Shown here piece after piece: positions 40,757 to 50,060 of a stretch of 64,000 nucleotides of DNA; position 1 is the first letter of the stretch, and each line of letters opens with the position of its first letter. Source of the stretch: PBB1 sp965229345 (GTDB lineage: Bacteria > Pseudomonadota > Gammaproteobacteria > Burkholderiales > Burkholderiaceae_C); assembly GCA_965229345.1 (NCBI GenBank), contig OZ245872.1:868001-932000 (forward strand). The letters run 5' to 3'. A model generated the notes under the pieces. It was not told the DNA's origin. It ran no database searches and saw nothing but the letters and a program-made list of their open reading frames with translations. Position numbers and translations under genes: made by a program.

Positions 40757-41509
40757 ATGACCTATTGCGTCGCGGTCAAGCTGGAAGAGGGGCTGATCTT
40801 CGCCTCCGATTCGCGCACCCATGCCGGGGTCGACAACTACGCCACCTTCTGCAAGATGACGGTGTTCGAGCGTGCGGACGAGCGGGTGCTCGTGATGCTC
40901 AGTTCGGGTGGCCTGGCCGGCACACAGGCCGTGATCAGCGTGCTGCGCCAGCGCATCGAAGCAGGTGTCGAGCACCTATTCAACGCGCCGACGATGTTCG
41001 AAGTCGCCAACCGCGTGGCCGACGCCATGCGTCACATCGATCGGCGAGACACACCGCACATGGGCGATACCCCGTTCAATGCGTCGTTCATCCTCGGTGG
41101 ACAGATCAAGAGTCGGCCGATGCAGTTGTTTCGCATCTATGCCGAAGGCAACTTCATCGAGGCAGGGACCGAAACGCCGTTTCTGCAGACCGGCGAGGCC
41201 AAGTACGGCAAGCCCATCATCGACCGCGTCATCACGCCGACCACCAACCTCGCCGATGGCATCAAGTGCCTGCTGATCTCGTTCGATTCGACGCTGCGCA
41301 GCAACCTGTCGGTGGGCATGCCGATCGACTTGCTGTGTTACGAGCGAGACAGCCTGCGCGCGAACCTTCGGCATCGCTTCGAGGCGGGCGATGCGCACTT
41401 CAGCGCGATTCGCGAGCAGTGGAATGCCGGCACGCGGCGGGTGTTCAAGGAATTGCCGGAGCTGCGCTGGTCGTCCCAGACGCCGACCGTCACTGCGGGC
41501 CCGCCTTGA
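40757..41509 (+). CDS. Anbu-type proteasome-like Ntn hydrolase
   Basis: 250-residue member of the Anbu family (ancestral beta subunit), related to proteasome beta subunits and HslV. It starts MTYCVAVKLEEGLIFASDSRTHAGVDN; removal of Met exposes Thr1 as nucleophile, with no propeptide. Asp17-like (ASDSR) and Lys33-like (CKMTVF) positions fit the catalytic set. Anbu forms open helical rings in characterised examples. No cognate unfoldase gene is adjacent. Its last ~20 bases overlap the 3' end of the convergent broken DsbD-N gene. Confidence 0.92.
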   Translation: MTYCVAVKLEEGLIFASDSRTHAGVDNYATFCKMTVFERADERVLVMLSSGGLAGTQAVISVLRQRIEAGVEHLFNAPTMFEVANRVADAMRHIDRRDTPHMGDTPFNASFILGGQIKSRPMQLFRIYAEGNFIEAGTETPFLQTGEAKYGKPIIDRVITPTTNLADGIKCLLISFDSTLRSNLSVGMPIDLLCYERDSLRANLRHRFEAGDAHFSAIREQWNAGTRRVFKELPELRWSSQTPTVTAGPP

Positions 41510-41889
41510 TGGCCGGATGGGCCAGTGACAACGTCGCCTTGCTCTGCATCGGGGCGTAGCACAGGCCGGCATCGGCGCAGCCTTGGCTGCTCATGGTCAG
41601 AACCAGACTCGTGGCTGCTGATTCAACCGGCAGTCGGATCACGGCGCGACCGCGGTGGGCTTCGAGCTTCTTGCCGAATGTCTCGTCGAACTTGATTGGG
41701 CCGGGTGGAATCGCTGCTTGTCCGAGCTTCACCTGGGTGGGGGTGGCGGCGAAGGCGAATCGCTCGCGCTTCGAAGCGAAACGCCTGCTCTGGCGCCAGG
41801 AAATCGTCGGCCGCGGCTGCCGCCGTGCCGCACAGTCCCGGCAACAAGAGCAGCCCTGGAGCGAGGCAACGCAGCAGGAACGCGGTCAT
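41490..41889 (-). pseudogene. DsbD N-terminal-domain protein, broken by out-of-frame deletion
   Basis: The first frame encodes a signal peptide (MTAFLLRCLAPGLLLLPGLCGTAAA) and DDFLAPEQAFRFEAR, the start of the periplasmic DsbD alpha domain. The second frame resumes at ERFAFAATPTQVKLGQ and ends with SQGCADAGLCYAPM, carrying the two redox cysteines of that domain. The intervening ~20 residues of the family and the frame are missing. The junction (about 41758-41770) sits on GCGAGCG, consistent with deletion between short repeats in the codons for EARA and YRERF. The C terminus ends soon after the cysteines, so the intact gene was a stand-alone alpha domain or an already truncated DsbD. Confidence 0.75.
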
Positions 41890-42012
41890 GGGCTTCAGTC
41901 GTGTGATCTGGCCCGAGGTGGCTGGCCGTTCAGGGGCGAGATGTTGAGTCGCGACAGACCGCGATGTCTATCAACGGATGGATCGTTGATCCTGGCCTGC
42001 TGTGAGCGACCC

Positions 42013-42549
42013 TCACTCACTGAAGATCAGTTGCCGTGCCTTCGCCGCTGCTGCTGCGCCCTTGCGCTGCGCGATCTCAGCCACCACGCGATCGGCGACG
42101 GGCAGCAGTTCGGCGACGTCGGCGGCCTTTTCCACCGCCAGCGTCAAGCGGAATCCGCGCAGGCCAAGCTCGCTTGAGATCAGGTGCGTCAGCCGCGCCG
42201 TGAGCTGCGCATAGCTGGGCGAGGGGCGCTCGTCGATCAGCACATCCAGCTCGCTGCGCGGCCGACCTGCTGCTGCCGCCGCAGTCGTTGCCGATGCCGA
42301 TGCCGATGCCGATGCCGATGCGCTGCTCCAGCCAGGGCTCGGCGCGGGGGCCGCCTCCGCAGGGCTGATCAGGCACAGCCGTGCCAACAGATCAAAGTCG
42401 GCTGCGGTGACGCCTGCCACGCTGTTGAGCAGCAGCTCCTGTGAGCGACGCCCGTCGATCAGCAGCAGCAAGGTGCGCCGCGCCCGCTCGGGCACCAGCT
42501 TCCGCATGCTGATCTCGGCGCGGCCGATGTCGGTCTTGATCCAAATCAT
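42013..42549 (-). CDS. Hypothetical protein with Ser-Ala repeat linker
   Basis: About 178 residues, not assigned to a named family. The N-terminal domain (MIWIKTDIGRAEISMRK, then RARRTLLLLIDGRRSQELLL, to ~residue 70) resembles a short winged-helix-like module seen in Burkholderiales signalling proteins. A linker of alternating Ser-Ala is encoded by five tandem GCCGAT hexamers (42290-42319). The C-terminal helical half is rich in Leu and Glu (LTHLISSELGLRGFRLTLAVEKAADV). The ATG at 42549 is preferred over 42555 because AGGA is at better spacing. Soluble, probably cytosolic; stands alone. Confidence 0.75.
   Translation of the reverse strand: MIWIKTDIGRAEISMRKLVPERARRTLLLLIDGRRSQELLLNSVAGVTAADFDLLARLCLISPAEAAPAPSPGWSSASASASASASATTAAAAAGRPRSELDVLIDERPSPSYAQLTARLTHLISSELGLRGFRLTLAVEKAADVAELLPVADRVVAEIAQRKGAAAAAKARQLIFSE
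42290..42321. repeat. Tandem GCCGAT hexamer repeat, five copies
   Basis: Five exact copies of GCCGAT followed by a partial copy, inside the hypothetical gene on the minus strand, where they encode alternating Ser-Ala. A six-base unit changes linker length without breaking the frame. Confidence 0.9.
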
Positions 42550-42672
42550 GCCCATCTTTCCTGGCCCGGTGCGAGCGCGTCCCGCCGTGCGGGGGCGCTT
42601 CGCCTGTCTTATCGGCAGTCAGACCGAGGCCCGCAGGTCTGATTCGCCTGCGATGGCAACGGGATGTAAGCC

Positions 42673-43077
42673 TCAGGTTGTCCGATGGTGCCGACGGCGC
42701 TTCACCGTGGGTGCAGCCCTGGCCACGGCCCGCGTGGCGGCGTCACGCAGCTCTGGCGACGGGCTGCCGCTGCGCATCGGCGCTTGACTGCCCGACACCC
42801 AGCGATCCGATGTGGCGATTGCACTGAACGCCCAGGCGACGGCGATGAACAGGCCGATCCCGCCGATCGCACACACCACCAGCAGCACGCCTTGTTCCCA
42901 AGGATGGGTCAGCACCGCGAACCCCGCTGCGGCCAGCAGCGCCAGCGCGAATGCGCGCAGTCGCCCCGCGGGACCGAGCATCGAGCCCAGTGCCGTGCCA
43001 TAGCTCAGCAGGAACACGAGGCCCAGCAGGTGCTGCACCAGCGTCAGTTGCTGCAAGGTTCTGTGCAGTTCGCTCAT
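42673..43077 (-). CDS. Small integral membrane protein
   Basis: 134 residues, unrecognised. An amphipathic N terminus (MSELHRTLQQLTLVQHL) leads into about four hydrophobic segments: LLGLVFLLSYGTALGSML, AFALALLAAAGFAVLT, GVLLVVCAIGGIG and LFIAVAWAFSAIA. The tail is polar and basic, ending TVKRRRHHRTT. The start is set by the ATG and absence of plausible coding upstream. Neighbours give no hint of role. The 243 bases upstream, to the amidase gene, hold no recognisable signal. Confidence 0.65.
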   Translation of the reverse strand: MSELHRTLQQLTLVQHLLGLVFLLSYGTALGSMLGPAGRLRAFALALLAAAGFAVLTHPWEQGVLLVVCAIGGIGLFIAVAWAFSAIATSDRWVSGSQAPMRSGSPSPELRDAATRAVARAAPTVKRRRHHRTT

Positions 43078-43320
43078 GGCCGAAAACTCCTTGCCGTCGG
43101 AAGCGAGGTTGCACGCCCGGGCCACGCTTCGCAAGTGGTGACGAGTCGGTAGCCCGTGAGTCTGTGAAGCGCGTCACAGTGGCTGCCGATCTTTCGCCCG
43201 GATCTCAGAGTTGAGGCTAGCGACGCTTGATTTCAAGCGCATGAAACAGGGCTATTCAGTTCGTTACGCCGCGTGGCCTTGGATGGCAATCGGCGTGCCC
43301 GACCGTGCTCGGCCCTGCCG

Positions 43321-44712
43321 TCAGGGCGATGACATCGGCCAGGGTCGCTGCGCTGGGCGCATCTGCTCCCAGGCCCAGGCCATCTGCAGCACGCCGAGGT
43401 CGTCGAAGCGACGGCCTGCGATCTGCAGGCCGATGGGCAGGCCTTCCGCGGTGTACCCCGCGTTGATGCTGGCCGCAGGCTGCTCGCTCATGTTGAAAGG
43501 CACGGTGAACGCGATGTGCTCGAACGGCCGCGCGGGGTCGTTGGTCGGGCAGGGCAACTCGGCGGCGAAGGCAGGCATCGGTGCGACGGGCGACAGCACG
43601 AAGTCGAAGGGCTGGCAGGCGGTCACCGTCGCCGCGCGCATCGCCAGCGTCTGGTGATAGTGGCGCATGAGGTCGACCCCGCTGAGCGTCGCCCCGCCCT
43701 CGGCCCACGCGACGATGAAGGGCAGCACGCGGCACCGCTGTTGTGCATCGAACGCCGCCAGGTCGACCCAGGCGCGGGTGCGCCAGAAGCGGTCGATGCC
43801 ATCTGCCATTTCGCGATCGACGAACGGTGCCAGCGGCTCGACGATCGCGCCTGCATCTTCGAAGGCGCGGGCGGCCGCTGTGATCGCAGCCGTGACCTCC
43901 TCCTGCGGCGGCAGGCCCCAACCGGCATCCAGCATCAGTCCGATGCGCAGGCCGCGCAAATCGCGGCCGAGCGACATCCAATCGATGCGTTCAGGCGGCA
44001 GGCTCATGTGGTCGCGCCAGTCGGGTCGACTCAGCACGGCCATCATCAGCGCTGCATCATGAACGCTGCGGGTGATGGGGCCGGCCACCCGCGCGGGGTA
44101 GGGCGCTCCGATCGGGACGCGGCCATGGCTGGGCTTGAGACCGAAGACACCGCACCAGCCAGCGGGCAGCCGGATGGACCCGCCGATGTCGGTGCCCACC
44201 TGCAACGGGCCATAGCCCGCCGCGGCCGCCGCTGCCGCCCCGGCACTGCTGCCGCCGGGCGTACGCTCCAAATTCCACGGGTTGCGGGTCAGTGGGTGGA
44301 AGCTGGACAGCCCTGACGACAGCATGCCCAGGTCGGGCATCGTCGTCTTGCCCAGGATCACCGCGCCAGCTTCGCGCAAACGGGCTGCAGGCGGTGCATC
44401 AGCTGGCGCGGCTCGCAGCTCGGTGGCGGCACAACCCAGCGGAATCGGGACGCCCAGGGTGGCGATGTTCTCCTTCAGCAGGGCTGGCACGCCATCGAGC
44501 AGCCCGGCGGGTTCGCCGCGCTGCCATCGGCCCTCGGACGCCTGCGCGGCGTCCATGGCGCGGGCGGCATCGACGGCGTATGTTGCATTCAGAAGCGGCT
44601 CACATGCCGTGATGTGCGCGAGCACATCCCTCAACACGTCGACAGGACTCAGCGACCGGTTGCGATAAGCCGCCAGCAATGCATGGGCGCCGAGCTGATG
44701 CAGCGCTGGCAT
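43321..44712 (-). CDS. Amidase signature family enzyme
   Basis: 463-residue amidase-signature hydrolase that cleaves a C-N amide bond of unknown substrate. The Ser-cisSer-Lys triad is complete: Lys in VPALLKENIATLG, cis-Ser in TPGGSSAGAAAA, and nucleophile Ser in GTDIGGSIRLPA. The C-terminal EGLPIGLQIAGRRFDD is the usual family end. Length and lack of GatA-specific features, together with absence of gatB/C, argue for a stand-alone amidase. No signal peptide. The DUF4864 gene upstream is 34 bases away and may share its transcript. Confidence 0.9.
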   Translation of the reverse strand: MPALHQLGAHALLAAYRNRSLSPVDVLRDVLAHITACEPLLNATYAVDAARAMDAAQASEGRWQRGEPAGLLDGVPALLKENIATLGVPIPLGCAATELRAAPADAPPAARLREAGAVILGKTTMPDLGMLSSGLSSFHPLTRNPWNLERTPGGSSAGAAAAAAAGYGPLQVGTDIGGSIRLPAGWCGVFGLKPSHGRVPIGAPYPARVAGPITRSVHDAALMMAVLSRPDWRDHMSLPPERIDWMSLGRDLRGLRIGLMLDAGWGLPPQEEVTAAITAAARAFEDAGAIVEPLAPFVDREMADGIDRFWRTRAWVDLAAFDAQQRCRVLPFIVAWAEGGATLSGVDLMRHYHQTLAMRAATVTACQPFDFVLSPVAPMPAFAAELPCPTNDPARPFEHIAFTVPFNMSEQPAASINAGYTAEGLPIGLQIAGRRFDDLGVLQMAWAWEQMRPAQRPWPMSSP

Positions 44713-44745
44713 GGGACGTGGTGCCTGCGTTGGAGTCCCGGCCGC

Positions 44746-45195
44746 TCAGGTGTAACGCCCCTCGTTCTCGGCCAGTTCGCAGCCTTCGATCAGGAACAGG
44801 CCATCGGGTTGACGCTCCAGCGTGTAGGTGGCCAGCCATGCGGCCCCTTGCGTGTCGGTCATCTGCACGCCCAGCACCACCACGCCGTCGATCAGCTGCG
44901 GCTTCAAGAACGCCACCGAGGCAGGGCGATACACCACCGCATAGCGCTTTCGCACCAGGTTGATGAAGTTGTCCGGCGATCCCAGGTGCCTGCGCGCACC
45001 GGGCGAGGCCAGCAAGAAAGCCCGCCGGGCGTCGTCTGCAGCAAATGCGTCCAGTTGCGCTTGCACCACCGCACGGGCCTTGACGGCCACTGCTGCCGGC
45101 ACCTCCTCGGCACGAGCCGCACCCATGACGGCGCTCAAGCCGAGGCCCAGGCCACATGCGAACAAGGTGCGACGACGAATCGGGACGGTATTCAT
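44746..45195 (-). CDS. DUF4864 family exported protein
   Basis: 149 residues with an N-terminal signal of twin-arginine character (IRRRTLFACGLGLGLSAVMGAARA). The mature domain (KARAVVQAQLDAFAADDARRAF, then SPDNFINLVRKRYAVVYRPASV, ending IEGCELAENEGRY) matches DUF4864, a cystatin/SnoaL-like fold of unknown role. A periplasmic location is predicted. The 250 bases upstream hold no gene and probably contain the promoters of this gene and of the divergent hybrid kinase gene. Confidence 0.85.
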   Translation of the reverse strand: MNTVPIRRRTLFACGLGLGLSAVMGAARAEEVPAAVAVKARAVVQAQLDAFAADDARRAFLLASPGARRHLGSPDNFINLVRKRYAVVYRPASVAFLKPQLIDGVVVLGVQMTDTQGAAWLATYTLERQPDGLFLIEGCELAENEGRYT

Positions 45196-45446
45196 GGCAA
45201 CTCCGGCAAGCGACGTTCGACCGGATCATGCCGCGAACGCGCGAAAAAAACATCTGTTACGTGCCGGCGTGCGCTTCGGATGCACAAATGCGCACGCTCA
45301 GTGCATTTCAGCGCGTTTCAACCCCTGAATGCGGGGTGCCTGGGCCGGCACTTTGAGCCTCGAAACTGTTACAAATAGGTCCCCCTGCCCAGCCGTTGAA
45401 ACAGCGCCAAGGCGCGCCGCGAAAAGGCGCCCGCACCTCCGATTTG

Positions 45447-47480
45447 ATGATGCAACCAACGGCTCGATACCCTCGTCCGCACTCGTCGCTGTCCGCGATC
45501 GCGGATCGGCGCGACAGTGCGATCCGCGAGATGCGTCGCCGTGGCGACCGCGATCCGGTGGCGGAACTGCAGTCGTTGCTGGACAAACTGCCATCGCTGG
45601 TGGTGCGGCTGCACCGCTCCGAGGCGGGGCATTGGGCGGTACCTTACGCTTGCAGCGCCTTCATCCGACTGTGTGGCATCTCGATGTCGGTGCTGCGCAC
45701 CGATGCCCGTGCTCTGGTGGACTGTGTGCATGCAGAGGACCTGCGGCGCATCGAGCGTGACTGGAATCCGGTGCTTGCCTCGGCCCAGCCGATCCACGAG
45801 TCCGTGCGCCTGCGTCGTCGCCATGGACCCTGGAGCCGATTCGACGCCAGCGCACTGGCCGATCCGGCGCCCGATGGCGGTGTTTACTGGAACGTACTTC
45901 TGCGACCGCAAACGTCGCCGTCAACCCTCGATGCCGATCTGCAGCAGCGCTACGAGCGCTGGCAGCTGGCCACCGCAGCCGCCGACATCGGGGTGGTGGA
46001 GTTCGATGTCGCGGGAGGAACCTTGCAGCTCGATGCCATTGCGTGTCGGCACCACGGTCTGGCCGAGGCGCCGCACATGGTCGAGGTGGAGGCCTGGATG
46101 GCGCTGGTGGTCGAGGCCGACCGCGCTGCGGCGCGTGCCTTGTGGCTGCCGACCGTGCTGGCGGAAGACCGCATGCGCCTGTCGCTGGCTGTCGATGTGG
46201 GCGCACCGCATGGCCAGCGAACGCTGGAATTCGTCCTGCAGGCCGTGGACGGAGAGCAGCGCCTGGTCGGCACCTGCACAGACGTCACCCAGCGGCAATC
46301 GATCGACGCGCTGAAACGCGACAAGCTCGATGCAGAGAAGGCCAGCCGCAGCAAGAGTGAATTCATGTCGCGCGTCAGTCACGAATTGCGAACCCCCCTG
46401 AACGGCATCCTAGGCTTCGCTCAGCTGATGGCGTTGGACAGCGAAGCACCGCTGCCGCCCGTACAAGCCCAGCGCCTGGAGGTGCTCAGGCACTCTGGCT
46501 CACGGCTGTTGTCGCTGATCGACCAGCTGCTGGAGGTTTCGCGCATCGAGCAGGGACGTCTGCGCCTGCGGCATCGGCCGGTCGATGTGCGGAGGCTGGT
46601 TGAGCGTTGCGCGGACGAGATGATGCCGCTGGCCCAGCAGCGCGGCATCGAGCTGATGGTGCAGATCGCGCCGGATGCGCCAGCGGTCCGCGCCGATGCC
46701 GATGCGCTGGAGCAGGTGCTGGCGAACCTGCTGTCGAATGCCATCAAATACAACCGACCGAGAGGCCGGGTGAGGGTGCGCTTCGAGGCGAAGGAACAAG
46801 GGGTGCTGACCGTCGATGACACCGGCATCGGCATGACCGAGGAGCAACTCGGCAAGCTCTTCGAGCCCTTCAATCGCCTGGGCGCCGAGCGTACCGACGC
46901 CCACGGCAGCGGGCTCGGACTGGCGATCACCCGCAAGCTCGTCCGTGCCATGGGCGGCAAGATCGATGTGCTGTCTCGCCCAGGCAAGGGCTCGCGATTT
47001 GCGGTTTCGCTGCCACTGGCCAAGGCCGGCAAGGCCAAGCCGGCGCAGGACGTGCAGACGCCGCCGGAGTTCCCGTCGCTGTGGGACGGTGGCGTGGAGC
47101 AGGTGGTGCTCTACGTGGAGGACGACGAGGTCAACACCATCCTGATGGAGCAGATTTTCCGGTCCCAGCCGAACTGGCGGTTGCTTACCGCCACCAACGG
47201 GACCGAGGGACTGCAGCTGGCGGATGCGCACGAGCTGTCGTTGGTGCTCCTCGACCTGAATCTGCCGGGACTGTCGGGTTTCCAGGTGCTCGAGCGCTTG
47301 CGTGCCCAGGAGCACACGAAGCACCTGCGCTGCATCGCACTGAGTGCCGACGCCTTGCCGCAGCAGATCCAGCAAGCGGTGGCGGCGGGATTCGATGACT
47401 ACTGGACCAAGCCAATCGATGTGTCGGTGGTCATCGGCAAGCTCAAGGATGAGTTCCGTTTGCAGGCGGAGGCGGGTTGA
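45447..47480 (+). CDS. Soluble hybrid sensor histidine kinase
   Basis: About 677 residues without TM segments, so a cytosolic sensor. Two PAS-like folds occupy residues ~40-165 and ~170-285, followed by a short coil (RDKLDAEKASRSKSEF), HisKA with His in RVSHELRTPLNG, HATPase (NLLSNAIKYN, DDTGIGM, GSGLGLAITRK) and a C-terminal receiver (VLYVEDDEVNT; Asp in LLDLNLPGLSG; Lys in YWTKPIDV). The start is uncertain: ATGs at 45447 and 45450, with a TTG at 45396 also open. A GGDEF-EAL gene follows after ~306 bases, and a functional link is possible. Confidence 0.9.
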   Translation: MMQPTARYPRPHSSLSAIADRRDSAIREMRRRGDRDPVAELQSLLDKLPSLVVRLHRSEAGHWAVPYACSAFIRLCGISMSVLRTDARALVDCVHAEDLRRIERDWNPVLASAQPIHESVRLRRRHGPWSRFDASALADPAPDGGVYWNVLLRPQTSPSTLDADLQQRYERWQLATAAADIGVVEFDVAGGTLQLDAIACRHHGLAEAPHMVEVEAWMALVVEADRAAARALWLPTVLAEDRMRLSLAVDVGAPHGQRTLEFVLQAVDGEQRLVGTCTDVTQRQSIDALKRDKLDAEKASRSKSEFMSRVSHELRTPLNGILGFAQLMALDSEAPLPPVQAQRLEVLRHSGSRLLSLIDQLLEVSRIEQGRLRLRHRPVDVRRLVERCADEMMPLAQQRGIELMVQIAPDAPAVRADADALEQVLANLLSNAIKYNRPRGRVRVRFEAKEQGVLTVDDTGIGMTEEQLGKLFEPFNRLGAERTDAHGSGLGLAITRKLVRAMGGKIDVLSRPGKGSRFAVSLPLAKAGKAKPAQDVQTPPEFPSLWDGGVEQVVLYVEDDEVNTILMEQIFRSQPNWRLLTATNGTEGLQLADAHELSLVLLDLNLPGLSGFQVLERLRAQEHTKHLRCIALSADALPQQIQQAVAAGFDDYWTKPIDVSVVIGKLKDEFRLQAEAG

Positions 47481-47786
47481 ACTCCGCTCTGCTGGTAAAA
47501 GTGGTTTCCGAATGTGACGCTGCGCTGGTAGCCTCGGGCAGTTGTTTTCCGCGGTTTCTGCTGGGCGTGTTGACAGCGGCATCTCGGTTGCCGGTGCTGG
47601 CCACCGGGGGTCGCAGTTCAATTTTCCGGTCACGGTGCCGATGTTTCGACCACGCCATGCTTGATCGGCAGGTTTGACGGCAGCAGTCATGCAATCCACC
47701 CCTTTTCCGCGAAACCACGCTCAGCCATCGCTCAAGCCGTTGCTGCTCGCCCGCCTGACCCCTACCCCGGCCCCAGAGGACGTGCG
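47481..47786. other. 306-base gap before the GGDEF-EAL gene
   Basis: No supported gene. The reading frame of the GGDEF-EAL gene stays open through the last ~125 bases, but only from a TTG (47661) and with Pro/Arg-rich composition unlike protein. The stretch likely holds that gene's promoter; no clear motif was identified. Confidence 0.5.
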
Positions 47787-50021
47787 GTGACGGCCAAGCG
47801 CACGCCCTATGCGATCCAAGGTGGCGCAGGCGCAGGGGGGACGACGCCCGCCAAACGCAGGGGCGCTGCCGCATCTCCGGCGCCAGGCGTCTCTGTGGGT
47901 GAGGGCGGCAGCGCGGCGTCGATCGCGATGTCGCCGCTGATTGACGGCCTGCTCGACGCTGCGTGGCTGGTCGAGCCGCAAACCCTGCGCGTGCTGGCGG
48001 CCAATGCCCAGGCTGCCGCGCTGCTGGGCATCGACGTGTCGTCGCTGTGCCGTACCGATGCCCTCGCTCTGGCCGCGACGCCGCAGGACGTGGCGTTCTG
48101 GGAGGCGGCACGCAGCGGTGTGATGGAGGCTGCCGACGTGCAGACCGTGCTCAGTGGCGCAGATGGCAAGCTGATACCGGTGCTGCGGCGTGTCACCCGC
48201 ATCGACCCCGGGGCGCTGGGTGATTCGCGACACGGTGTTTACCTGGTCGTGATGCGTGACCGTGGTCCGGAGTTGCGCGCGCAGGCTGAACTCGAGGAGC
48301 GTCTGTCGGAGCTGCGTGCCACGCTCGATTCGACGACCGACGGGATCCTGGTCCTCGACCTGGGCGGACGGATCGTCAACTTCAATCCGCGCTTTGCCGC
48401 GCTGTGGGAACTGCCCGAGGCCTTGCTGGCCGACCGTGATGACGCTGCTGTGGCGGCCTGGATGCTGCGGCGGGTGGCTGACCCGGTGACTTACAGCAAG
48501 CGCTTGCAGAGCCTGGCCGAATCGCCGTCGCTGGAAGGCTCAGACGTGCTGATGCTGCGCAACGGCAAGGTGTTTGAACGCCGCACGTTGGCGCAGCGCA
48601 ACCGAGGCCAGACCATCGGTCGCGTCTATGCCTTTCGCGATGTGACCGAGAGCCAGGTTGAACAACAGCGAGCGACGCCATCGTCCAGCAACGACGCGCT
48701 GACCGGCCTGCCCAGCCGCCAGCTGGTGGCCGATCGCATCGATTACGCGCTGGCACTGGCGCAGCGTGAAGGCATCGCGTTCGCCTTGCTGCACCTGAAC
48801 CTCGATCGATTCAAGCCGATCAACGATGCACTGGGCCCAGCTGCTGGCGATCGTCTGCTGGTCGAAGTCGCCAAGCGGTTGACCAGCACGACGCGGCAGG
48901 TCGACACCGTCTGCCGCCTCGGCGATGACGAGTTCCTGATGCTGCTGCACCAGGCCGACATGCAGCGTGCGGAAGGAGCGGCCCGGCGTGTCATCGAGGC
49001 ACTGCAACCGCCATTCATCGTTGACGGCGTGAGCCTGACGGTGACGGCCAGCATCGGGATTGCGCTGTATCCCGGAGACGGCAGCACCCCCGAAGAGCTG
49101 TTGCAGGCGGCTGATGCGGCGATGGCCGACATGAAGGCGGCCGGTGGCGCGGGCTTCCGCCTGCACCACCAGCGGGCTGGTGCGACCGTGGTCACCCTGC
49201 GCACCCGAACGAAGCTCGACCAGTCGATGCGCCAGGCGCTGGCGGCCGGCCGCTTCCGGTTGCATTACCAGCCGCAGGTCGATCTGAAGAGCGGCGAGAT
49301 CGTCGGCGCCGAGGCGCTGATCCGCTGGCGCGACCCCGAGCTCGGCGACGTGTCGCCCACGGAGTTCATTTCGGTGGCCGAGCGCAGTGGCTTCATCGTG
49401 GCCATAGGCGACTGGGTGCTCCAGCAGGCTGTGCAGCAGGCCGCCCTGTGGCGCGCCCAAGGGCGCCAACTGCTGATGTCCATCAACGTCTCTGCGTTGC
49501 AGTTTCAGCAGGCTGATTTCGTCGACAGCGTCGCCCGGGCGCTGGCCGAGGCGGAGCTGGAGCCCCAGTGGCTGGAGCTGGAACTGACGGAATCGATCCT
49601 GGTCCAGGACGCTCAAGAAGCGTTGCACCGCTTGCAGGCGCTGGCCGAGCTGGGCGTGAAGCTGGCGATCGACGACTTCGGCACCGGCTATTCCAGCTTG
49701 GCCTACCTGAAACGCTTCCCGATCAGTCGGCTCAAGATCGACCGCAGCTTCATCCAAGGGCTGCCCGAGGACGAGGTCGATGTGGGCATCGTCAATGCCA
49801 TCGTCAACCTGGGCAAGGCGCTGCACCTCGACATGGTGGCCGAAGGCGTCGAGACCGAAGCGCAGCGGCTGTTCATGCTGAAGACCGGTTGCACGCAGTA
49901 CCAGGGCGGGCTGTGCGCGCCGGCCCTCGATGCCTTGTCGTTCGATGCCCTGCTCGATCGCGGCCCCGATTTCGAACAGGACCTTCCGGACACGGGCGAC
50001 TGGATCGAAGGCAGCTCCTGA
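47787..50021 (+). CDS. PAS-GGDEF-EAL protein (predicted c-di-GMP phosphodiesterase)
   Basis: About 744 residues from a GTG with AGAGGA ribosome site. Two PAS-like domains lie in the first ~300 residues (SPLIDGLLDAAWLVEP; LRATLDSTTDGILVLDLGGRI). The GGDEF domain (DALTGLPSRQL to GIALYPGD) has RLGDDEF at the signature, so the first half of GGDEF is changed and cyclase activity is doubtful. The EAL domain keeps GAEALIRW, LELTESIL, IDDFGTGYSSLAYLK and VAEGVET, indicating phosphodiesterase activity. Soluble. It likely lowers c-di-GMP, with the GGDEF half as a regulatory GTP sensor; that split of roles is inferred. Confidence 0.92.
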   Translation: MTAKRTPYAIQGGAGAGGTTPAKRRGAAASPAPGVSVGEGGSAASIAMSPLIDGLLDAAWLVEPQTLRVLAANAQAAALLGIDVSSLCRTDALALAATPQDVAFWEAARSGVMEAADVQTVLSGADGKLIPVLRRVTRIDPGALGDSRHGVYLVVMRDRGPELRAQAELEERLSELRATLDSTTDGILVLDLGGRIVNFNPRFAALWELPEALLADRDDAAVAAWMLRRVADPVTYSKRLQSLAESPSLEGSDVLMLRNGKVFERRTLAQRNRGQTIGRVYAFRDVTESQVEQQRATPSSSNDALTGLPSRQLVADRIDYALALAQREGIAFALLHLNLDRFKPINDALGPAAGDRLLVEVAKRLTSTTRQVDTVCRLGDDEFLMLLHQADMQRAEGAARRVIEALQPPFIVDGVSLTVTASIGIALYPGDGSTPEELLQAADAAMADMKAAGGAGFRLHHQRAGATVVTLRTRTKLDQSMRQALAAGRFRLHYQPQVDLKSGEIVGAEALIRWRDPELGDVSPTEFISVAERSGFIVAIGDWVLQQAVQQAALWRAQGRQLLMSINVSALQFQQADFVDSVARALAEAELEPQWLELELTESILVQDAQEALHRLQALAELGVKLAIDDFGTGYSSLAYLKRFPISRLKIDRSFIQGLPEDEVDVGIVNAIVNLGKALHLDMVAEGVETEAQRLFMLKTGCTQYQGGLCAPALDALSFDALLDRGPDFEQDLPDTGDWIEGSS

Positions 50022-50060
50022 GCCGGGGGATGGCTCAAGCACGCGCCCCCAGCGTGCACG

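Noticed and set aside
42290..42321. CRISPR-like repeat
   Set aside because: The repeat unit is six bases with no spacers, lies inside a gene, and no cas genes are present.
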